DNA of 64,000 nt. Origin: Mucilaginibacter geliditolerans. Lineage in GTDB: Bacteria; Bacteroidota; Bacteroidia; Sphingobacteriales; Sphingobacteriaceae. Within the stretch, counting starts at the first letter, position 1; each line of letters opens with the position of its first letter. The notes below the pieces were generated by a model. It saw only the letters and a program-made list of their open reading frames with translations, searched no databases and had not been told where the DNA came from. Location: NCBI RefSeq assembly GCF_014200495.1, contig NZ_JACHBY010000001.1:992001-1056000 (forward strand), given 5' to 3'. Position numbers and translations under genes: made by a program. Positions 24,472 to 31,684 of this stretch are shown one piece after another.

Positions 24472-24558
24472 AATTGTCATTCTGAGCGATAGCGAAGAAA
24501 CTTGCCGCCATGTATAAACGCGTGCTAAGATTCTTCGCTATCGCTCAGAATGACAATT
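24472..24558. repeat. TGTCATTCTGAGCGATAGCGAAG palindromic repeat, full unit
   Basis: The arms at 24472-24503 and 24527-24558 are complementary at 31 of 32 positions, with a 23-nt loop. It is the cleanest member of the TGTCAT family here and lies between convergent fabF and SDR genes, just after the fabF terminator. Confidence 0.9.
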
Positions 24559-24575
24559 TATTATAATAAGAGTAA

Positions 24576-25319
24576 TTACCTCCTTGAATTCAGCATCAAA
24601 AAAGCATCCTTAGGCGATTTTAAATACGCATCATAAAACTGGGCAGTAAACCCTACATGGATCTCTTCAATATCATTTTCAAAAGCATGTACCAGTTCTT
24701 CAGCCACCTGTTGTGGCGGGATGCCGTTACTGCCGCCGATATCCTGTGAAAACTCGGTATCAACTAATGGCGGCATCAACTCAAATACCTTTATAGCTGT
24801 TGATTTTGCCAATGAGAAGCGTAAAGCCTGTGTATAGGAATGCAAAGCCGCTTTACTTGCCGAATAGGTAGGCACATCGTATGATGGCGCTATAGCTAAA
24901 ACGGAAGTTACGTTTACAATAGCGGCTTCCTTTTGTTTTTCAAGTACAGGCAGTAAATGATCTGTTAAACGAAGTACAGCAAGGTAATTCGTCAATATTT
25001 CGGCGCTTGCATTTGCATAGGCAATTGCGCCAGGCAATAGCTGATATACTGACGCCTGACCCGCATTATTTATCAATACATCTAAACCCGGATAATTGAT
25101 GGCTAAATAATTTACCAGTTTGTTTACATCTTCCTCTTTAGTAATGTCACAGGCAAAAATACCCACATTGTTCAACTTAGCGGCTGCACTTTTAAGCCTT
25201 GCTTCGCTCCTGCCGGTGATGATTACTTTGTTGCCTTTTTCAGTTAATAGCTTCGCGATCTGGAAACCGATGCCAGAACCTCCGCCGGTTATTAGTACTG
25301 TTTTATTTGAAATATTCAT
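24576..25319 (-). CDS. Short-chain dehydrogenase/reductase (DltE-like)
   Basis: About 247 residues from ATG 25319; a longer frame adds 16 unsupported residues. The NAD(P)-binding motif is LITGGGSGIGFQIAKLL (about 9-25), NNAG is in VLINNAGQAS, and the active site is YSASKAALHSY (Tyr-x-x-x-Lys) with a serine about 13 residues earlier. The C-terminal PPLVDTEFSQDIGG is typical of the DltE-like branch of classical SDRs. The substrate is unknown. A perfect 24-bp palindrome with the ATACCA/TGGTAT core lies in its promoter, beside the TetR gene transcribed in the same direction, so it is the likely main target of that repressor. Confidence 0.85.
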   Translation of the reverse strand: MNISNKTVLITGGGSGIGFQIAKLLTEKGNKVIITGRSEARLKSAAAKLNNVGIFACDITKEEDVNKLVNYLAINYPGLDVLINNAGQASVYQLLPGAIAYANASAEILTNYLAVLRLTDHLLPVLEKQKEAAIVNVTSVLAIAPSYDVPTYSASKAALHSYTQALRFSLAKSTAIKVFELMPPLVDTEFSQDIGGSNGIPPQQVAEELVHAFENDIEEIHVGFTAQFYDAYLKSPKDAFLMLNSRR

Positions 25320-25378
25320 TTTATTGGTTTTTAATATTGTTGTTGATATGTTTGAAATAATGCACAATATTACATTAT

Positions 25379-25402
25379 AAAATATACCAATTGGTATATT
25401 TT
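25379..25402. promoter_or_regulatory. Perfect 24-bp palindrome, TetR operator of the SDR gene
   Basis: Core ATACCAATTGGTAT (25384-25397) is extended symmetrically by AAAAT/ATTTT to a perfect 24-bp dyad. On the minus strand TTTG-N20-TATATTTT overlaps it, so a bound dimer would cover the likely promoter about 50-60 nt before the SDR start. Confidence 0.7.
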
Positions 25403-25414
25403 ATGTCAAATTTT

Positions 25415-26017
25415 TTATGCTTTCATCTGGTTGATCAATAGCTCAACAGTCTGCATTATTTTATCCATATTGCTTTGGCTGTTCGTTACTTTAGCTATCA
25501 TTATAGCGCCTTCTATCAAAGCAATTATTGATAAGGCTATCTGTGTATGATCAAGGCCTTCTTTAAACTCGCCTGCAGCAACACCGCCTTGTATAAGATC
25601 CTGTATAGTTTTTTTCCATTTTAATACGGCCTTTGCCGCGCGGTCTTTTAGCAGGCTATTGGTGTCATCAGCCTCAATAGCTGTATTAAGCACAGGGCAG
25701 CCACCAACAGGAAACGAACCTCGTGTAAACTGGTCATATACCTGGGCATAAACCATTAGCTTGTCATGGTAAGTGGTTGCCTGTTGTATACGTTGCTGTA
25801 TAACCTGACTAACCTTACTATAATTATGATCAAACACAGCCAGTGCCACATCTTCCTTATTGCCAAAGTTACCGTATATGCTGCCTTTTGTTAATCCGGT
25901 AGCCTCGGTAATGTCAGACATGGAAGTACCCGCATAACCTTTCATATTAAAAATACCGGCAGTAGTTTCAATAATGAACTGGCGTGTACGGTCGGCTTTT
26001 GACAGTTTGTTTTCCAT
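25415..26017 (-). CDS. TetR/AcrR family transcriptional regulator
   Basis: About 200 residues from ATG 26017. A TTG at 26032 would put the start inside the operator, so I reject it. The N-terminal DNA-binding domain is ADRTRQFIIETTAGIFNMKG followed by the helix-turn-helix TSMSDITEATGLTKGSIYGNFGNKEDV (split here only by description), ending in the usual YxxFxxK/N pattern. The C-terminal ligand domain contains FPVGGCPVLN, a TetR_C type feature. An operator copy lies 9 bp upstream, indicating autorepression, and two more copies precede the SDR and fabF genes. Confidence 0.9.
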   Translation of the reverse strand: MENKLSKADRTRQFIIETTAGIFNMKGYAGTSMSDITEATGLTKGSIYGNFGNKEDVALAVFDHNYSKVSQVIQQRIQQATTYHDKLMVYAQVYDQFTRGSFPVGGCPVLNTAIEADDTNSLLKDRAAKAVLKWKKTIQDLIQGGVAAGEFKEGLDHTQIALSIIALIEGAIMIAKVTNSQSNMDKIMQTVELLINQMKA

Positions 26018-26020
26018 ATA

Positions 26021-26050
26021 CAAATATACCAAATGGTATTATACTATCAA
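26021..26050 (-). promoter_or_regulatory. TetR promoter with overlapping operator; possibly leaderless
   Basis: On the minus strand TTG (26048-26050), 19 nt, then TATATTTG (26021-26028) matches the Bacteroidota consensus exactly. The operator ATACCAAATGGTAT (plus strand, 26026-26039) overlaps the -7 element. The ATG begins 4 nt after the -7 element, so transcription should start at or very near the start codon. Confidence 0.65.
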
Positions 26051-26100
26051 TACTAACTCATGTGTTATTTCGTATTCTGATATTAATAGGTTACCTTTGC

Positions 26101-26131
26101 TATCCAAAAGATACTACTATACTTTTAGATA
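26101..26131. promoter_or_regulatory. Inverted repeat before the HxlR gene
   Basis: TATCCAAAAGATA (26101-26113) faces TATACTTTTAGATA (26118-26131), an imperfect dyad of the form TATCYAAAAG-TA, ending 8 bp before the start codon. Its location suggests autoregulation by the HxlR protein. Confidence 0.4.
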
Positions 26132-26139
26132 TCATCAAG

Positions 26140-26514
26140 ATGCTTACAGATACCATTAACCGCCCACCCAACAAAGAAGCTTGCGCTGCAAGTATAAATG
26201 CTATAAAAGATGCGCTTTACGCGTTGAATGGTAAATGGAAATTATTGATCATTGTGTCGCTTGTTGATGGCCCTAAAAGGTTCAAGGAAATACAGCGCGA
26301 CCTGCAAACCATTACACCAAAAGTATTATCAAAAGAACTAAAAGAGCTTGAGCTTAATGGCTTCGTTGAGCGAAAGGTTTTCAATACCACACCGGTTACT
26401 GTAACCTATGAACTTACACCTTATAGTGCCAGCCTGGGCAGCATAATGAATGAACTGAGGCTTTGGGGTATACAGCACCGCAAACATATTGTAGAGACAA
26501 GCAAAGCACAATAA
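26140..26514 (+). CDS. HxlR family transcriptional regulator
   Basis: About 124 residues from ATG 26140; the frame is open far upstream, but that part encodes no sensible N-terminus. The winged-helix domain is complete: LNGKWKLLIIVSLVDGPKRF (the HxlR hallmark, helices 1-2), EIQRDLQTITPKVLSKELKEL (recognition helix) and LNGFVERKVF...VTYELTPY (wing). HxlR-type regulators usually respond to electrophiles or redox stress and control a neighbouring reductase. The FMN reductase gene follows in the same direction 135 bp downstream and is the probable target. It diverges from the TetR gene. Confidence 0.88.
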   Translation: MLTDTINRPPNKEACAASINAIKDALYALNGKWKLLIIVSLVDGPKRFKEIQRDLQTITPKVLSKELKELELNGFVERKVFNTTPVTVTYELTPYSASLGSIMNELRLWGIQHRKHIVETSKAQ

Positions 26515-26649
26515 TTATCCTCTCTAATATTAATAATCAACGTAAATTTTATTTTGTAAAACTTGTATCATATTATTATATGTTACAACATACAAGGCGA
26601 AATATTGTGAAATTTGCAGCAAATAATCAACAGAAAAATATTTATAACA

Positions 26650-27219
26650 ATGTATAAAGTAAAAGTAATTTCATCAACAATAAGACCAGGCAGAAAAGGC
26701 CCTGTGATAGCCAAATGGATAGCCGATGTAGCACAAAAACATGGTTTTGAAGTAGAACTTTTAGATCTGGGCGAAATAAACCTGCCATTGATGAACGAAC
26801 CCGTACACCCGCGCCTTAAACAATATGAGCATGAATATACCAAGCAATGGAGCGCTAAAATTGAAGAAGCAGATGCCTTTATTTTTGTAACCGCCGAATA
26901 CGATTACAGCTACCCTGCGCCGCTTAAAAATGCTTTGGAATACCTGGTACATGAATGGGCCTACAAACCAGCCGGTATTGTAAGTTATTCAATAGGGCCA
27001 TTTGCCGGTGTAAGGGCAATATCAAACCTGAAACCCGACCTGCTTTCATTAAAAATTATTGGTTTGGCTGAGTCGGTAACTATACCCGCTTACAACCAGT
27101 TTTTGAATGAAGATGATGAGTTTGTTCCAAACGAATTGCTGATCAACTCAGCAGCTTTGATGTTGAAAGAGCTTACCCGATGGACAAAAGGCTTAAAAGC
27201 TATAAAAGAAGATATATAA
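26650..27219 (+). CDS. NADPH-dependent FMN reductase family protein
   Basis: About 189 residues from ATG 26650, a flavodoxin-fold reductase. The phosphate-binding loop is SSTIRPGRKGPVIAKW near the N-terminus, and AEYDYSYPAPLKNALEYL is the typical flavin-contacting motif of this family (usually PEYNxSxPxxLKNAID). It may reduce quinones, azo or nitro compounds with NAD(P)H. It lies downstream of an HxlR regulator, a common pairing. Its stop codon is immediately followed by the stop of the convergent gene, with no spacer. Confidence 0.88.
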   Translation: MYKVKVISSTIRPGRKGPVIAKWIADVAQKHGFEVELLDLGEINLPLMNEPVHPRLKQYEHEYTKQWSAKIEEADAFIFVTAEYDYSYPAPLKNALEYLVHEWAYKPAGIVSYSIGPFAGVRAISNLKPDLLSLKIIGLAESVTIPAYNQFLNEDDEFVPNELLINSAALMLKELTRWTKGLKAIKEDI

Positions 27220-28284
27220 TTAAGGCAGTTTAGCCTTAAAAACGCGGTAAGGGTATGCAACCATGTCCTTACCGTTGTTGTATTTGGGCTGCCGGTTCAT
27301 CTGCGAACAGCTGAAATACAAATACCCATCATTACCTATCCCAAAGGAATCGGGCCAGATAATCCGGTCGTCCTGTACCAATATGTGTATCTTTCCATCA
27401 GGGGTAACATATTGTATGGCATGATCTGGCGAATCACTTAAATAAATATTCCCTTTTTTATCGGCTATCGTACCGTGACAGACCCCGGTTTCGGCAACCA
27501 TTTCAACTTTGGATGATAGATCAGCATCTGATAAATTAACATTTGCCAGGTAAGCAGTTTGTATTCTATAAAGCTTAGTTTGATTTATAGCCCGGAAATA
27601 AAAATATTTATTATCAGCTGTTAAGGCTATCCCGTTAATGGCTGAAGCGAATGGCTTTCCATTGGTATCCACCACATCCTTATCATCAAGGTGCAACACA
27701 AAACCAGGATCAATAACTGTTGATTTATCATCCTTCAGCACTATCCTGCTTTTACCGCTAACTAAATTGAGCACCACAATGGCGCGCAAACCGGGATCAG
27801 ACAGGTAGGCCAGTTGCTTGCTGTTGTCAACCCTTACATCATTTAACGCGCTTTTATCTTTAGGCAGATCATCAAAATTACAGGTCCGTTTTACGGTATT
27901 ATCTGACAGGTCAATCTTTACCAGCTTAAATTTGCCTGTTGTGCTTTTGGTATTCCCGATAATAGCAGCTCCGCCCGCCGGAGCGGAATCGAGCACCCAT
28001 AAAAAATTACGGTTATCGGTATATAGGTCCTGCACGTTTACAAAATGGGAATCTGGTTCATCAGGCACATAATTATTCCAGGCAGTATCGGGATAAATTA
28101 CAGGTTTACCATCTACTATTTCGGTAAGCGCGTACAAATAGGGTTCATGATGTGGAAAAGAAACAAACAGACGGTTGGTTGATGGTGCCAATTTAACACC
28201 AATAGGCTGATAATCGCCAAAAGCGGCAACCTCAATTAACTGTGGCTTATCTTTTTGTGCATATGATTGGTAGGTCAGCACCAT
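27220..28284 (-). CDS. Major-royal-jelly/yellow-like beta-propeller, frameshift in signal peptide
   Basis: A 354-residue open frame with a six-bladed propeller of the MRJP/yellow family: VNVQDLYTDNRNFLWVLDSA, DLPKDKSALNDVRVD, INGIALTADNKYFYFRA and IIWPDSFGIGNDGYLYFS. The frame begins at ATG 28284 with only ten residues before YAQ, too short for an export signal. An ATG at 28318 opens MLRK in another frame; removing one A from the A5 run at 28306-28310 would join it to SFIVGIMVLTYQSYAQ and give a complete signal peptide. The gene is therefore either frameshifted in life or misread. Bacterial members are exported and of unknown activity. Confidence 0.75.
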   Translation of the reverse strand: MVLTYQSYAQKDKPQLIEVAAFGDYQPIGVKLAPSTNRLFVSFPHHEPYLYALTEIVDGKPVIYPDTAWNNYVPDEPDSHFVNVQDLYTDNRNFLWVLDSAPAGGAAIIGNTKSTTGKFKLVKIDLSDNTVKRTCNFDDLPKDKSALNDVRVDNSKQLAYLSDPGLRAIVVLNLVSGKSRIVLKDDKSTVIDPGFVLHLDDKDVVDTNGKPFASAINGIALTADNKYFYFRAINQTKLYRIQTAYLANVNLSDADLSSKVEMVAETGVCHGTIADKKGNIYLSDSPDHAIQYVTPDGKIHILVQDDRIIWPDSFGIGNDGYLYFSCSQMNRQPKYNNGKDMVAYPYRVFKAKLP

Positions 28285-28380
28285 AATACCTACTATAAAT
28301 GAGCATTTTTCTTAACATTCGCTATTCTATTAAAATAATAAATGTTCCTGGTATACACCAGAAACGTCAAAATTAATCAT

Positions 28381-28563
28381 TTAGCCTTTCTTATGCTCGG
28401 GTTTATGAGCGCTGTATTTGTTTGAAGTTTGGTCGGAACGTTGACCGCCTGAATTGCTGATCCCTTTTTCTCTGAGCTTCTCATTTTGGTTGGTAAAAGC
28501 ACGATCAGATGTTGGCTGCCCTTGCCCGTTGTTGTTGTTCTTAAAACCTTCCTGATTTTTCAT
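28381..28563 (-). CDS. Small hydrophilic protein, 60 aa
   Basis: A short, highly polar protein rich in Asn, Gln, Lys and Gly (NNNNGQGQPTSDRAF, then GGQRSDQTSNKYSAHKPEH), with no hydrophobic segment. I do not recognise a family. It resembles small, stress-associated disordered proteins in composition only. The ATG start and A-rich leader are reasonable, and no other frame in the region is open, so it is a likely but unproven gene. Confidence 0.45.
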   Translation of the reverse strand: MKNQEGFKNNNNGQGQPTSDRAFTNQNEKLREKGISNSGGQRSDQTSNKYSAHKPEHKKG

Positions 28564-28663
28564 GATAATTTTAATTAATGTACAATTATTTATGACACAA
28601 GAACTGTACCGGGATGAGAAAAATTTCAGAGTTGGATCTAACTGGTACTTTACTTATTCTTAG

Positions 28664-29683
28664 TTATCGCGCTAATGCTACAACGGGCCAGCCTTTTTTC
28701 CATGACAGTTTTTCAATTCTTAATTTTGATATGCCCCTGTCAGCAGCATCGTATCCGTGGAATATCAGATAATCTGTTCCGTTAAAATCACACACGGCAT
28801 TGTGCCCTACCCCATACCAGTTTTTATCGCCAGCAAGTACTATAGTGCCGCCACCATACTGCATAGGGATGTTATTTTCATCAACATAAGGGCCCAGAAG
28901 TTTTTTTGAGCGGCCAACAATCATTTTATAAGTACTTTTTGGCCCTTTGCAGCAATAATCAATAGAGGCAAACAGGTAAAAGTATGCACCTTTCCTGAAA
29001 ATGAATGGTGCTTCAATAGCATTACCTCCGGCATCAACCCGGTTGCTATCAACCGAAGGCATATTTGTTTTGGCACTTTCATCTTTTTGACGGCTTGCAA
29101 GTGTAATGAGTTTGGTCTGATCTTCATCTATACTCAGCCTGTCCTTTTTAAGACGCACAATTTTTAATCCTTCCCAAAATGAGCCAAAAGCCAGGTATGG
29201 TGTGCCATCTTTATCAGTAATTAAGTTTGGGTCGATGGCGTTCCAGTTATCTTTTTCCGGACGGGATTCTATTATTACGCCTTTATCAATCCACTTAAAG
29301 GCGCTATCCGCAGGGTTTAATGTCTTATTAATGGCCAGGCCTATGCAAGATGTATTTTTACCAAATGCCGATACCGCATAGTATAAATAATACATCCCAT
29401 TATAATAAGAGATATCAGGAGCCCAGATATGGTTTCTGAAACCGGGTATAGAATCAACAGTCCATTGCGGTGCTTTATCAAAAACAGGCTTTTCCTGTTT
29501 CCAGTGCAGCATATCTTTTGATGACCATACACCTATCCCCCAGCCTGTTGAGAAAACATAATAAGTGCTGTCCTGCCTAATCATTACCGGGTCATGGACT
29601 GAGATATCAGTTTTTAGATCTTGCGCAACAGCAAACGCCGATCCGGCTATAAAAAACAGTAAGAACAGGTATATCTTTTTCAT
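28664..29683 (-). CDS. GH43 arabinan endo-1,5-alpha-L-arabinosidase
   Basis: A 339-residue exported glycosidase with a signal peptide ending at AVAQ (21). It is a five-bladed GH43 propeller with all three catalytic acids in place: Asp31 (SVHDPVMI, base), Asp151 (NWNAIDPNLI, pKa modulator) and Glu224 (NAIEAPFIF, acid). The pattern ISYYNGMYYLYYAVSAFGKN is typical of endo-arabinanases (GH43_5-like). It would cut the alpha-1,5-linked arabinan backbone of pectin. It is the last gene of the operon galM-GH51-GH51-GH43, 17 bp after the preceding gene. Confidence 0.88.
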   Translation of the reverse strand: MKKIYLFLLFFIAGSAFAVAQDLKTDISVHDPVMIRQDSTYYVFSTGWGIGVWSSKDMLHWKQEKPVFDKAPQWTVDSIPGFRNHIWAPDISYYNGMYYLYYAVSAFGKNTSCIGLAINKTLNPADSAFKWIDKGVIIESRPEKDNWNAIDPNLITDKDGTPYLAFGSFWEGLKIVRLKKDRLSIDEDQTKLITLASRQKDESAKTNMPSVDSNRVDAGGNAIEAPFIFRKGAYFYLFASIDYCCKGPKSTYKMIVGRSKKLLGPYVDENNIPMQYGGGTIVLAGDKNWYGVGHNAVCDFNGTDYLIFHGYDAADRGISKLRIEKLSWKKGWPVVALAR

Positions 29684-29700
29684 TTTATAGCCGGATTTAG

Positions 29701-31680
29701 TTAGTTGCTTAATTTAACACGTATAACATTCATTGAATACGGCTTTACGGTTAGGTTGATCTTATTACCGCTTAGCTGAATTGTGCGCTGCGTCGGACTG
29801 ATACTCGTTGGCTTATCCAAAGAGTTAACTGCCGCCAGATCATCACTATGCAGTGTGATCAGGGTAGCTGTTGATTTTATCTTTCTTCCTTTGATAACGA
29901 AACCGGCACTTTGTACTATTTTACCCGAATTGATGAATTTTATGATCAGCTCATGCGTTTTGCTATCTGTAACAGCTGAAGCATATACCCCATTCTGCCC
30001 ACTAACTGCCTGATTATTTAATTTAAGCGGTACAACATCTGTTCCCTTGTATAATGAATACAGCTCCTGCACATAATAGTTGGGTGTACCGTATGAGCGC
30101 AGGTTATCAAACCAAATCTCATCAGGCGTCCACTGCCAGCCATCAACATGGGCAAATAACGGTGCGTACGACGCCATGCTTACCACATCGGCATTACGCT
30201 CTAAGCCTGTCATGAAAGCGGCTTCCGACAGCGCACATTGCCAGTTGTTTTTATTATCAGGGCTTGCAATGCCTACACTTTGCGCAGCATACTCACCGGC
30301 AAATATTTTCGGGCCCTTTCTGTCATAATTATCGTAACGTTTTGAGTTATCCAAAAACCATTGCGGCGAGCGGTAGTAATGCTCATCGAGTATGTCAGTA
30401 TTTAAGCCCCTGAAAGTATTGTTCAGGAAATTGAATTTCTCACCATCAGGATCAGGGCCTAAGCTTGATACCAGCTTCATGTAAGGATATTTATCCTTGA
30501 TGGCTTTAACAAAGATCTTCCAGCGCGGGATGTAGTTATCGCCCCATTGCTCATTGCCTATACCCATCATTTTTAAATTAAATGGTGCCGGATGGCCCAG
30601 TTGCGCACGCAGGTTACCCCATTTAGTATCGGTGCCGCCGTTGGCAAACTCAATCAGATCAAGCGCATCCTGTACATATGGATCGAGCTGATCTAAAGGA
30701 ACAACCTGCCCGGTATTGAACTGGCAAGCCATACCGCAATTTAATATAGGCAATGGTTCAGCGCCAATATCCTCGGCCAGTTGGAAATATTCCATAAAAC
30801 CAAGGCCGAACGATTGATAATAATCTGGTGTTGGGCGATGTTTGAACTCTGTATTCCAGCGGTTTATCAGGTTTTCGCGTTTATCAATATTGCCGATGGT
30901 TTTTTTCCATTGGTAACGTGTTCCCAGGTCGCGCCCTTCAACAATACATCCGCCGGGGAAACGCAGAAAGCCGGGTTTCATATCTGCCAGCTTTTGTACC
31001 AGGTCGGCACGTAAACCACCGGGACGGTTTTTCCAGGTGTGCTCAGGGAACAGGGATATCATATCCAAATCAATAGCACCTACGTTTTTGGCATATACAT
31101 TTAAGTGCGCCTTTTGTACGGTTGCATTTGATTTAAATTGCACATTATATTTTTCCCAATCCTTACTAATGGGCTTTAAATCAGCCTGACCTAAAATGGT
31201 TCCATTAGCATCAACAAGTTCCACATATAATTCAATTTTACTTTCAGCATGCTGGCGGGCAATAACCGAAAAATTGTATGTTTCGTCCTTTTCAACACCT
31301 ATCCCACGGAAACCCTCGTTAGCCAAACCGTAAGAACCTGAATTAGATTTTACACTCAGTGTGACAAAATGAGAATTCTCAGGACGTTCTTTTGAGCGGT
31401 CAATCACTTCTACGCTACCTTCACCGCCGCCTTTCTTTATTTCTGTCCATCCCATTAAGCTTGGGAAAAACTCAAAGGAACGGTTCTTTACCAGTTCGGC
31501 ATATAAACCACCATCGGCGGCCATATTTATATCTTCAAAAAATATCCCGTACATGGTAGGCTGCACATGCGCTTTTATACTATCAGCCTTAATTATATAA
31601 GTTTTTACAGGGCTTTTTTGCTGAGCCATGGCCGATAAACATGCGCCAACGGTACATATAGCCAATAAATATTTTTTCAT
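29701..31680 (-). CDS. GH51 alpha-L-arabinofuranosidase with N-terminal CBM-like domain
   Basis: A 659-residue exported enzyme that removes terminal alpha-L-arabinofuranose from arabinan or arabinoxylan. The signal peptide ends at AMAQ (20). A CBM4/9-like beta-sandwich (about 65-215) precedes the GH51 TIM barrel, with acid/base Glu377 in GIGNEQWGDNY and nucleophile Glu463 in IFAGEYAAQS. The C-terminal beta-sandwich (about 545-659) is the alpha-L-arabinofuranosidase C domain. It follows the other GH51 with a 4-bp gap. The two GH51 enzymes differ in length and organisation and probably act on different linkages. Confidence 0.9.
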   Translation of the reverse strand: MKKYLLAICTVGACLSAMAQQKSPVKTYIIKADSIKAHVQPTMYGIFFEDINMAADGGLYAELVKNRSFEFFPSLMGWTEIKKGGGEGSVEVIDRSKERPENSHFVTLSVKSNSGSYGLANEGFRGIGVEKDETYNFSVIARQHAESKIELYVELVDANGTILGQADLKPISKDWEKYNVQFKSNATVQKAHLNVYAKNVGAIDLDMISLFPEHTWKNRPGGLRADLVQKLADMKPGFLRFPGGCIVEGRDLGTRYQWKKTIGNIDKRENLINRWNTEFKHRPTPDYYQSFGLGFMEYFQLAEDIGAEPLPILNCGMACQFNTGQVVPLDQLDPYVQDALDLIEFANGGTDTKWGNLRAQLGHPAPFNLKMMGIGNEQWGDNYIPRWKIFVKAIKDKYPYMKLVSSLGPDPDGEKFNFLNNTFRGLNTDILDEHYYRSPQWFLDNSKRYDNYDRKGPKIFAGEYAAQSVGIASPDNKNNWQCALSEAAFMTGLERNADVVSMASYAPLFAHVDGWQWTPDEIWFDNLRSYGTPNYYVQELYSLYKGTDVVPLKLNNQAVSGQNGVYASAVTDSKTHELIIKFINSGKIVQSAGFVIKGRKIKSTATLITLHSDDLAAVNSLDKPTSISPTQRTIQLSGNKINLTVKPYSMNVIRVKLSN

Positions 31681-31684
31681 TCCG

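Noticed and set aside
26017..26032. TTG at 26032 as start of the TetR gene
   Set aside because: It lies inside the operator and upstream of the likely transcription start; ATG 26017 gives a normal N-terminus.
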